From positions 13,876,711 through 13,940,710 of the forward strand of contig NW_024037052.1 of assembly GCF_015706575.1 (NCBI RefSeq): a stretch of 64,000 nucleotides of DNA, in the 5' to 3' direction. Position numbers and translations under genes: made by a program. This document shows, piece by piece, positions 54,300 to 64,000 of the stretch; the stretch's first letter is position 1; every line of letters starts with the position of its first letter. The notes below the pieces were generated by a model. The model ran no database searches. It was given only the letters and a program-made list of their open reading frames with translations, and was not told the DNA's origin. Source of the stretch: Patiria miniata (Eukaryota; Echinodermata; Asteroidea; Valvatida; Asterinidae).

Positions 54300-57200
54300 A
54301 GTAAAAAGAGTTCTCCATGCTCAAGATGATTGAAGAAATCGACTCCGACGACGAAGTACATGTAAGTGCAACTTCCCACCGAACCGGGTTGTCACAAGGA
54401 CACACTTCATCCTGGCGATCCAATGGAATTTTTAAGGTCAACCACGAGCTCAGCAGCTATACTTGCTTGTGCAAAGGCTCAGTCCTTGAAAACTAAGATT
54501 GAGTTCACTCGAAAAGAAGCTGATCTTCGTCGCCAAGAATCTCACCTGAGGCGTTGAGAGGAAGATATTGCCCATGCTCTACTTCTCCTGGGTGCGGAGA
54601 AAGTATTTTCTATGGCGGAGGCAGAAGCAGAAGTCCTGGAGTCAGCTGCCTTGAAAGAAAATCTTCCTATCGTCCAAGAAGATTTGCAGCTGCCTATGGC
54701 CAACTCCGCCGACCGCAACTGCGATTATGTCTCGGCGCATTTCCAAAAAAAGTAATTTATTGGAAAAACCTGAGACAAAATGTGAAGAGTCAAAAGAAAA
54801 GAAGTCACAAGAGAAAGTGGGAACTGATGACAGGCCTTTGTCAGAAGTTAACAAGTCACAGAGTGAAGACAAAGAGGTCGACAAAGAGGCAAAAATGACG
54901 CAACCATCCCAGTCACCCAGTAAAGTTGACCAGTCATCAGAATCCACCAATCAACCTATGAAGAAGCAGCTCAACCCCAATAGCAACATGCTGGTAAAAA
55001 AAAGGAGCTCTTGAAAAGCGAACTGAGAAAGTTCCCTGGCAACGCAGGAGACTACAGATCTTGGAAAGGCAGTTTCTAGCAGGCAACTAAAGACCTCGAT
55101 CTCAAACCCTTCCAACAAATGAATCTCATGCTCGATTCCCTTGAAGGCAAAGCTTAGTCCCTTGTTCTGAAGATCAACGCTATAAATGTCGACAAGCCTG
55201 ACTGGGGTCTTCAGATGAGAAGCATGGCTCACCCGAAGCAGTCGAACGGGATTTCGTGAAGAGAGTGGAACCTTCTTCTTGAAGTTTGGGTACCTTCTTC
55301 TTGAAGCTCAATACATTATAAAGGAGTCTAAACAGTATCCAGGTCTACTAGTTTTAGGAGTCTTTAAGGGTGTTACAGCCCTTGGTCCAGAAACTCCCAG
55401 AGTGGCTTCAAAATAAGTGGCATGAGAAGGTTTCCCAGTACAAAGAAAAACACTCGGTATCGTTTTCACCATTTTGAGGAATTCGTCAAATTTGTACAGG
55501 GACAGATCGAGCCTTGCCCGTGTATACAGAACGATTAAGCTTCCAGTTCTTAGACATTTTCAAAGGTGCAGGCGACCGCACATCACAGAAATCGGCGTTT
55601 ACCGTAACAAATACTGGAGTGAGTGACAAACCTTCAGCCAAGGAGTCACCTCGTTCCCTATTCACAACACTGCGCATGAACTGCAAGACTGTTGGGTCTT
55701 CAAAGAGAAATATCAAGATGAGAAGATTACATTCCTGAAAGAAAACCGTTTGTGGTTCCTATGCCTTGCCAACCCATCTTATCATGAATTGCAGGACTAC
55801 AGTAAGATGTGATCTCTGATGCAAGGCCCATGTCACGGCACTAAAGAAACCAACCAAGCTGGGCAAACATGAATTTACAGAAGCTACTGAAACCCCCCCA
55901 AAAAAGTAGGATCAAATTCTGGCAGAGATTCCAACCATTCTGACGAAAAGGATGTTCCTTAGCCAGCTGAATGGAATCTTTTACCCACATGTGGCACCAT
56001 TCAACATGCAAGGCAAAGATTCTGGAATATGTGGGGATTGAACCTTGGAAGGCATGATGAAGCACAGTCTGAGGCAAGAAAGAACGGGTAATTTTCTTTA
56101 AGGATCTGTGTGAGACTGCCAGTGTCTCCTTCTGTCAGTGCATCAAAACAGATGGAGCTGATCCCACAGCAAAACTGACTCTCGTTGTCTTCTCTAATGG
56201 CTCGCAACAAGCTTTTGGCACTTAGCCTACATTCGCTGGCTACTTTAGGATGGCAGATATGCCTGCAACTTGGTGACTAGCAAGAGTCGCATTGCTCCAA
56301 TCGAGATAGTCAGCATTGTTCAGCTTGAATTGAGTGGAGCAGTACTCAACAAGTGACTCACTTGCTTCATCAAGAAGGAGATGAGATTGCACTTTGAGGG
56401 AGAATTTCACATAGTCGACAGTGACATTGTTGGATTGATGATCCAGAAGTAGAGCTACGGATTCAAGACAATTGTTGCTACACATATTGGCGAGATCCAG
56501 GAAGCCACTGAACCTCAAGACTGGTGGTGGTGCAGAAGAGGACTGAATGTCGAAGATTGCATCACCAGAGGCATGACTCCACCTGAGATTGGACCCGACA
56601 GTGTCTGGCAACAGGGACCAGCATTTCTGCAACAGCCTACGGAGCATTGGCCAGTTGAACAAAGTTGTTCAGAGCATTCCCTTCCTGAACGAACCAAGGT
56701 GGTGATGGTTGCTGCTGCTTGCTGCTGCAAATGATACCTTAGCCAAAAGAATAGATGTCAGGATCGAGGTACAGCAGCTATGACCAGATCCAGAGTTCTC
56801 ACCATGTACAAGAAAAAGAGTTTGACAGGTATAAACAAAGTACTTACCGCGATATAAGACAACTGAATCAGCATAAGACGACTGAATCAGAAAGAAAAGG
56901 ATATATAACAGCCACTCCACCCCTAATGAACAGAAAGAGGTAGAAATGCACATCGTAAAATCAGTTCAGAGGCAAGTCTTCCCACAGGAAATCCAGTCAT
57001 TGAGCAACTCAAACAGAGTGAAGGCAACCAGTAGAATCTGCAGCTTGAATCCATTCCTAGACAGTGAAGGCATTCTAAGAGTCGGTGCCATCTAAGAAAT
57101 TCCAGACAGCATAAAACACCCAGCAATTTCGCCAAAAGAGGGGCATTTAACGAGGTTGCTCATCTGGAACTTCCCTAACAAAGTACAACACCAAGGAAGA

Positions 57201-58620
57201 GGAATGACCTTTAAGAGCTAGTGGATACTGGATAATCGGAGGAGTCAATGTAGTTGCCACCCACATCCACAAGTGCACAACTTGTCGCCGTCTGCGGCGC
57301 CCAGTGAAAGAACAGAATTAAGATGGCTGCCCTTCCAAAGGATAGGGTAGAGCCTTACCCACCATTCACATTTTGTGGTATCGACTGCTTTGGACCGTTC
57401 ACTATCAGGGAAGGCAGGAAGGAGCTCAAGAAGTATGGAGACCTGTTCACATGCATGTGCTCACAGGCGGTGCACACTGAGATGGTAGATGATATGACCA
57501 CAGATAGCTTCATCAATGCACATCCATGCTGCATTGCCTTGAGCGGTCCTGCACAGCAGTTGCGTTTTGACAAGGGATCCAATTTTGTTGGAACAAAAAA
57601 TGAATTTCGAGAAGCATTGAAGAAAATGAATATGGAGAGAGTTACCACCTCCTGGAAAATGTGTGAAGGAAGCTAGTACATCAAGAAATACTGGAGAAGG
57701 AAACGCTGGAGAAGGGTTTATCTGGCTAAACAGGTTTGGGGAAAATGGAGGAAAGAATACCTCTCTTCTCTCACTTCACGTCAGAAGTGGAACACACCAA
57801 GACAAAACATCAAGGTGTGAGATGTGGTGCTGCTAAAGGATGAAGAGACCTCTCGAATGGAATGGCCATTGGCTATTGTGATTGAAACAACAGGGAATGA
57901 TGACGGCCTTGTCAGGAGAGCCAGAGTACGGGTTGGCACAAAGAAGATGGGCAAAGAAGGGAGAAGAGCAGGCAAATTGTCCGTTCTTGAACGACCTATC
58001 TAGAAGCTACTTCTCTTTTTTGAGACGAAATAGATCGATTACCTTTGTGGCAATGTCCATCCACTCATCCTGTACGAGACACTACTAGCGTAAACTGGCA
58101 CCCTTAAGGCATATCTTCATCTTGCCAGTTTATTATAAGGATTTTGCAAGTTAACCAAAACTGTCATGTTATTTTGTAGTTGAAAGTAGTTTTTAAATTA
58201 CTATAATTTACTCCAGTTGTTGTTTCTAATTGGTGTGTAATCTTGCAACGTATTTTCTTTGTGAAATATGCAGTTGCAGTGTCTTTCCATGAAGTTCCAT
58301 TAATCATTAGTAATTCGGTGGGAGTGTAAAAGAATATGACACAATGTCCCCATTTTATTGACACCTGGAAGTTCTCCATGGCAGATTCACCATGGCAGAA
58401 TGGAGTAACCAAAACTCTCGTCAAAGGCATTAAAAAGGCCATAATTAAAGCCATTGGGGACCAACGATCTCCAGACCATTTTATACGAAGTAGCCAATCT
58501 AGTGAACGAATGACCCATCGGACAACACCCCACCAATTCCGAAGACAGAACATACCTCTGCCCCAATATACATGCTGCTAGTAGGGAGGGTTTAGGGTTG
58601 CCACGACCGGGAAAAGGTTT
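54300..58620 (+). mobile_element. BEL/Pao LTR-retrotransposon fossil
   Basis: Parts in order: a gag-like segment with an Ala/Lys/Glu-rich helical start (about 54370-55300), weak remains of the pol interior, then a clear BEL/Pao-type integrase core (about 57320-57680: PPFTFCGIDCFGPF) and integrase tail (about 57780-58620). It is heavily broken, with many breaks and much of the RT region unrecognisable. No LTRs were pinned. An old relic with no coding capacity. Confidence 0.75.
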
Positions 58621-59205
58621 CAAGATATCCTGACACTACTGCGATTTGATGACAAGGCAACTAGAGTGGACAGAAAGAAAAATGATAGGTTTGCACCGAT
58701 CCGGGCATTTTTGATGAATTTGCAGAGTCCACCATTACAGCGCGGGGGAGTTCATCACCGTTAACGAACAATTGCTTGCTTTCAGAAGGCGGTGCCCCCT
58801 TTAGACAGTATATGCCAAAGAAGCAGGCAAAGTATGGCATCAAGTTTTTGCTTTGCGTCGATGTGGACAGCCATTATGTGCTAAACATCTTCCCATACCT
58901 AGGGAAAAAGTAGAAGGGACGCAAACCTACCTGTGTTCAAAAATTGTCAAGGAACTTGTGCAGCTTCTGTACAACACCAGAAGAAATGTAACTGTGGACA
59001 ATTATACAGCAAGCAGCATGAATCATCAAGACGAAAAGTAAACGACGTCCAAGTCTCCAGTAAGACCGAGGACAACTGTTCAGCAAGCAACACAGAGGAG
59101 ATCACCATAGACGAGATTACATCCAACAAAAAGGATCAAGAAAGGTATGTAAATATCAATTTAACATACTCACATGTAAATGGCCAAACTCACTCAAATA
59201 AATGA
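58585..59205 (+). mobile_element. piggyBac transposase fragment, copy 1
   Basis: Reads GKRFQDIL.LLRFDDKATR..RKKNDRFAPIRAF, then remains of the catalytic core (VNEQLLAF, FRQYMPK-like, KYGIKFLLCVDV) and KIVKELVQLLYNTRRNVTVDNYTAS, the order of piggyBac transposases. The usual first catalytic Asp in the V-D-EQL block reads Asn. The frame shifts several times, so it is a pseudogene. A near-identical piece recurs at 60160-60762. Confidence 0.8.
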
Positions 59206-59209
59206 AATG

Positions 59210-59850
59210 AAATGTACTCAATCGCCACATCAAGGATCTTGAGAGCCAAGGCTTCGGTATCGGAGTGAAAGCTGTTTACAAGCTTGTTTATGATAATGGC
59301 AGACTAGAGCTTGCTGGTGTGAAGCATGGATATAATCATCCCAGTCAGATTGCAGGGTACGACTGGTACCAAGGCTTCATGCACTGTCATCCTGACTTGT
59401 CACTGCAGAAGCCAGAAAGTCTGTCGGCTACAAGAGCCTTGATGCCCAATCTTACCACTGACCATTTCTTTAAAGTAAGTCGAATGAGGTCATGGATCGT
59501 GCTGATATTAAGTGTAGCCCAGCTAAAATATATAACTTTGATGAAACTGGTTTGAGTTCGGTACATGTACATACTCCATCAAGCATCATTGCAGCCAAGG
59601 GGAAAAACAGTGCAGTCTCATACAAGCAGAGAATGAGGGGAGAACGTAACTGTTCTCATATGTGCCAGTGCCAGTGGCTCCGTACTTCCCCCGTTCATCA
59701 TCTTCAAAGGTCGGCACTGAAAATTCAGGCTTGACTGCTAATGCACCACCAGGAACCCTGTTTGGCACAAAAAAATCAGGCTTCATTGATGAAGAGCTGT
59801 TTGCAACGTGATTTACAAGGCTTGATTCAAGTCCGTAAAGAGCGCCTACA
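59210..59850 (+). mobile_element. pogo/Tigger-type DDE transposase fragment
   Basis: YDWYQGFMHCHPDLSLQKPESLSATRA, then KIYNFDETGLSSVHVHTPS, then NAPPGTLFGTKKSGFIDEELF match the order of pogo/Tigger transposases. The D in NFDETG is the expected catalytic Asp. At least two frame changes and stops make it dead. It sits between the two piggyBac copies. Confidence 0.75.
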
Positions 59851-59944
59851 ACCAACGATGAGAGAAGTTTATGCGTGATAACCAAACCGCATCATCACCA
59901 GGTACCACTTCAGTCTCTTCACAGATGTTTACCACAAGGTATTC

Positions 59945-60160
59945 ACCATGGCCAATATCATCAGCCAATTCCGATCCCCTTGTCAGGAGAGCCAGAGTGC
60001 GGGTTGGCACAAAGTAAGCCATTGGGGACCAACGATCTCCAGACCGTTTTATACGAAGTAGCCATTCTGGTAAACGAGTGACCCATCGGACAACACCCCA
60101 CCAATTCCGAGACGGAACATACCTCTGCCCCAATATACATGCTGCTAGTAGGGAGGGTTA
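59945..60160 (+). mobile_element. BEL/Pao integrase-tail fossil, second copy
   Basis: Repeats the sequence of 57880-57936 and 58440-58600 (TTGTCAGGAGAGCCAGAGT, ATTGGGGACCAACGATCTCC). A broken fragment that leads straight into the second piggyBac copy. Confidence 0.75.
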
Positions 60161-60762
60161 ATATAGGGTTACCATGACCGGGAAAAGGTTTCAAGATATC
60201 CTGGCACTACTGCGATTTGATGACAAGGCAACTAGAAAGGACAGAAAGAAAAATGATAGGTTCGCACTGATCCAGGCATTTTTGATGAATTTGCCGAGTC
60301 CTGCTGCCGTCATTACAGCGCTGGGGAGTTTGCTTTCAGAGGGTGGTGTCCCTTTAGACAGTATATGCCAAAGATGCAGGCAAACTATGGCATCAAGTTT
60401 TTGCTTTGCGTCGATGTGGACAGCCATTATGTGCTTAACATTTTCCTCATACCTAGGGAAAAAAGCAGAAGGGACTCAAACCAACCTGGGTTCGAAAATT
60501 GTGAAGGAACTTGTGCAGCCTCTGTACACCACTAGAAGAAATGTAACTGTGGACAATTATACAGCAAGCAGCATGGATCAACAAGACGAAAATTAATCGG
60601 CGTTCAAGTCTCCAGTAAGACAGAGGACGACTGTTCAGCAAGCGACACAAAGGAGATCACCATAGATGAGATTACATCCAACAAAAAGGATCAAGAGTGG
60701 TATGTAAATATCAATTTAACATACTCACACATAAATGGCCAAACTCACTCAAATAAAGTGAA
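60160..60762 (+). mobile_element. piggyBac transposase fragment, copy 2
   Basis: Near-identical to copy 1 from GGGAAAAGGTTTCAAGATAT onward. It has a small deletion in the middle relative to copy 1, so it lacks the VNEQL block, and shares the KIVKELVQ..YTTRRNVTVDNYTAS end. Dead. Confidence 0.8.
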
Positions 60763-60899
60763 GTTTAAACAAGATTAAATAAGATGTTTAAACAAGGAGC
60801 ACAATGAAATGTACTCAATCCCCCCAAATTTGCCATTATTTTATCATTTGTTGTATGACTGGAACAAGTCTACTTTTTCCCAAAGGTGGTTATGCTGCC

Positions 60900-61265
60900 T
60901 CATGAAATTTCTTCTAGATGTACCCTCTGTGGTGCTGCCCTGTGTCAGGCATGGTTCACTAGAATTATGTAAGACCACGGGAGACGCAACTGCTGACAGC
61001 TATCCTTTTCTTTCATTGTATAAATTATTGTAATATTCTGTGCATTTTCATTTGTGTTTACATTATCCACTTTCTTTGATTTCATTTTGTTTCGAACCTA
61101 GAGTTGAAGAGTGTATGAGTGAATTGAATTAAAAGTCCTTTTTAATTCGAGCTGTAAATAAGCCTATTTCTGAACATTTTTATTTCTTTGATTATTTTGT
61201 CGAACTGAACCGGTTGGTATTATATCATTGGGGTTTTCCTAACTGGAATAGACCCCGCAACAAAA
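60900..61265 (+). mobile_element. Probable 5' LTR of the Ty3/Gypsy fossil
   Basis: Lies directly before a primer-binding-like TGGAGGCACCACCCGGAT near 61270 and contains TATAAATTATT (61018) and AATTAAAAG signals. The left end is not fixed because the second LTR is outside the window. Confidence 0.4.
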
Positions 61266-64000
61266 ATTGGAGGCACCACCCGGATTAAGGTTATATTGCT
61301 AATCAAATTTATTAGCAATCACAGTTCACATTTGCTCACACACTCATTTTTTTTTGCCATTGTATTACATTTTTTTGCCTTAAGTTTGTAAGACAAGTTC
61401 TATTTTCTTTTGGCTGTAATTTTGTTGAGTGACCATGTCTGACTCAGAGTTCAAAGATGCTTTAGAAGATTTCTTAGTACTCCGTCTTAACCCAGTTCAT
61501 CGGACCAGCCTGTACCCAAAGCGGTTAGGGAAGCAGTTGTGAAGCATGTTCTTTCTGCATCATCTACACACCGGCGGCGGCTTTGACTGTTTTCTGGCAA
61601 GTCCCCTGTACCATCCGGCGAGTTCGACTATGAGAGCTGGAAGAGGCCAGCACGCCAGCTGGTGGAGGACTCAGGCATCTCTTTGTCAGAAAAACTCAGC
61701 CGAGTTTTCGAATCACTTCTTCCTCCGGCGAGCAACATCGTGTGGGCCTTAGGGAAAGGGGCCACTGCTGAAGAATGCTTTGACAGACTCGAAAAGGCCT
61801 ATGGTGTAACCGCTGATGGCGATGAGCTGTACTTGCGATTCAGCGAATGTTTACAGAGACCAGAAAAGGCAGCCTCCGAGTACCTCGTACGATTGCAGGA
61901 ACTGCTGACCCGGGTGCAGGATAATGGTGGCGTGAATCCCGATCGCTTCGACAACGTCTGCATCCAACAATTCACCAGGGGCTGCCTATACAATGAACCA
62001 CTGCTGATGAAGCTTGACCTGAAAAAACGCCCAACTCCTCCCAATTTTGTATCTCTCCTGCAAGAAGTGCGGCTTGAGGAGCAGAGAGAGAATGTGAGGA
62101 GCAGAGAAGGGTTGGCGAGCAGAAGGTGGCGACGAAGCGAGTAGCTGTTGTAGCGGAGGCATCCCCCATCCCAACATATGATGTGAAGCAGCTTCAAGAA
62201 GCTGTAGCTCTCCTTCAGCAGCAGTTGGCTGCAGTTCAGACAGCGGATCATCACCACGGGATTTCTGCCAGTTCTGGCCAACAGACCTAGCTGGTCACGC
62301 CCACATCCACACTATCGTCAGGTGCAGAAGCCGAGAACCAGATATCCACTGATATGCTTCAACTGTGGACAGCAGGGGCATCGGCTAACTGACTGCACCA
62401 ACAAGACCAATACACCTCTGGTCCAGCAACAGATGGCCTCGAGGTGTAAGTCCACTTCCACTTCGGGAAACGAAGGTGGCCGCCAGTACCTGGTCAAGAT
62501 GCGGCCAAGAGTGTATGAAGTCCCATTAGGCGAAATGTATCCAAGAAGACTACTTTCTCCCTCAGCGTGAGCAGTAGCCCCCTCCAAGGGCTACCGAAGA
62601 AACTGGTGGGCAACCCGGCCATTCTTACTGCTGAGAGTGAGGGTACTCAAGTCCCATGCCTTATGGATACTGGGTCCCAGGTAACTTGCATCACTGAGTC
62701 CTTTTACAGGACTCATCTTCTTCATCATCCACTACAGCCCATCACCAATCTTCTTGTGGTGGAAGCAAGTGGCAATCAGTGCCTTACCTGGGGTACTTAG
62801 AGGTGAAAGTGCGATTTACAAAAGAGACGGCTGGAGTTGACATGGAGACCACTACGTTGGCACTGGTCACCCCCGACCCAGATGGCAGCAACCAAGCACC
62901 TCTCTTTCTAGGCACGAACACCAACATTGTTGGCAGGCTGTTGGAAAGCTGCAAACAAGAGGCTGGCCCAAACTTCCTCCAGAAGTTACAGGTAACCAGC
63001 GCTTCGGTGGCAGCCTACCTCCAGATTGAAGCTTCTGCCATGACGACTAGGCCAGAAGGCAAAGTATCAGATGTGCAGCTTCTCAGCAGTCCTGTGTCGA
63101 TAAAGAGGGGCAACCATGTAGAACTGCAAGGCTCGATTGATAACCCATTCCAGGTGGAGGCAGTGATTATGGTTGAGGCCGATAAAGGCTGTTTTTCCCC
63201 TGGTGGTCTGGTCGTCCAACGGACAGTAGACATCATTTCCCCAAATTCTGGAAGCAAGGTGGCAGTGATGGTGAGAGGGTACCACCATCGCCCATGCCTA
63301 TGCTGTGGAGGTTTTACAGTCCTTACACCCAGATAAATTGGATGAGAAAGTCACATCCCCTAGACATCGACCAGTTGCACAAATATTGAGGTCCCAGACT
63401 GAGGAGAAACCACTTGAATTTGACTATAAGGGTTCACCAATTCCAGGAGACAAAAGAAAGGATCACCCGGCTCTTACGGGAGAGGTCGCAGGTGTTCTCA
63501 AGAGGCGATTTGGATATTGGCTGCACTTCAGCAGTCAAACACCAAATCCACCTTTCTGACGACTCGCCCTTCCGTGTGAGGTCAAGGAACATCGCCCCGC
63601 GCAGACTACTTAGACATGAGAAGACATCTGAGGGAGCTGATGGACCGTGACATCATCCACCCTTCCGAGAGTCAGTTCGCATCACCCATTGTGGTCGTTC
63701 GGAAGAAGAATGGTGATGTGAGGCTGTGCATTGATTACCGGAAATTGAACTCGAGGACCATCAGGGATCAGTACACCATACCTAGGATTGAGGAAACCCT
63801 CCACGCTCTAAATGGTGCCCAGTAGTTTACATCCCTGGACTTCAAGTTCGGGTATTACCAGATAGAGCTGGATGAGGTCGACAAAGCCAAGACCGCCTTC
63901 TGGTGTCCCCTGGGGTTCCTCGAGTTCAACCGGATGCCACAGGGCATCACAAATGCCCCAGCGACCTTCCAGAGGCTTATGGAGAAGTGTGTTGGAGATC
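61266..64000 (+). mobile_element. Ty3/Gypsy retrotransposon fossil with PNMA-like gag, cut by window end
   Basis: Parts in order: primer-binding site near 61270; gag from about 61440 to 62570 with a PNMA-type capsid segment (61650-62140) and one CCHC zinc knuckle (62355-62397); an aspartic protease (MDTGSQ near 62665); and the start of reverse transcriptase (about 63600 to the edge, with FASPIVVVRKKNGDVRLCIDYR). Identity to known RTs is high, so it is younger than the BEL fossil. It nevertheless carries several breaks and is not intact. RNase H, integrase and 3' LTR would lie beyond the window. Confidence 0.85.

Overview
The window is animal nuclear DNA. Genes are split by GT-AG introns, the coding regions encode signal-peptide, Ig-fold, leucine-rich-repeat (LRR) and multi-pass membrane proteins, and the space between genes is AT-rich and full of transposon relics (MITEs, Penelope, LINE, SINE, piggyBac, pogo, BEL/Pao and Ty3/Gypsy). 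The gene types and the repeat mix suggest a marine invertebrate deuterostome (echinoderm, hemichordate or cephalochordate). The species cannot be fixed from sequence alone.

Left part (about 2.3-16.3 kb, + strand): one multi-exon receptor gene. About ten short phase-2 exons, most close to 72 nt, each carry roughly one LRR. They are followed by an exon with cysteine-rich GCC2/GCC3 (ephrin-receptor-like) repeats, a 1.8-kb exon with more Cys-rich ectodomain and 7-8 membrane segments, and a short last exon. The spliced frame stays open through all proposed exons to a stop at 16264. The 5' end (signal peptide, LRR cap) was not found. Introns carry a LINE relic, a Penelope-like GIY-YIG fragment, Ty3/Gypsy scraps and several foldback elements. 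One foldback element abuts an exon and appears to supply its splice donor.

Middle part (24.4-40 kb): three intronless type-I membrane Ig receptors, A (24419-26185, minus), B (32115-34286, plus) and C (38211-39977, plus). Each has a signal peptide, a V-like Ig domain, a second Ig domain with a shared extra cysteine pair, a third Ig domain, one membrane helix and a long Tyr-bearing tail. A and B end in twin ITIM-like motifs (LVYADLD, then YASI or YAAI) exactly 24 residues apart, the spacing I recall for one ITIM pair of vertebrate SIRP-alpha. C lacks this pair and instead has Pro-rich SH3-type stretches and a YENT motif. The trio looks like a small family of paired-type innate or adhesion receptors and is the most notable content of the window.

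Repeats: 16.3-23 kb and 40-54 kb hold MITEs with clear terminal inverted repeats, some nested and some with readable target-site duplications, plus a tandem duplication in which one copy was later split by a 1.4-kb inverted-repeat element. 27.5-30.3 kb holds tandem arrays. From 54.3 kb to the right edge the DNA is a transposon graveyard: a broken BEL/Pao fossil, two near-identical piggyBac fragments around a pogo fragment, and a Ty3/Gypsy fossil with a PNMA-like gag that runs off the window. No RNA genes other than a tRNA-derived SINE, and no CRISPR arrays, were seen.
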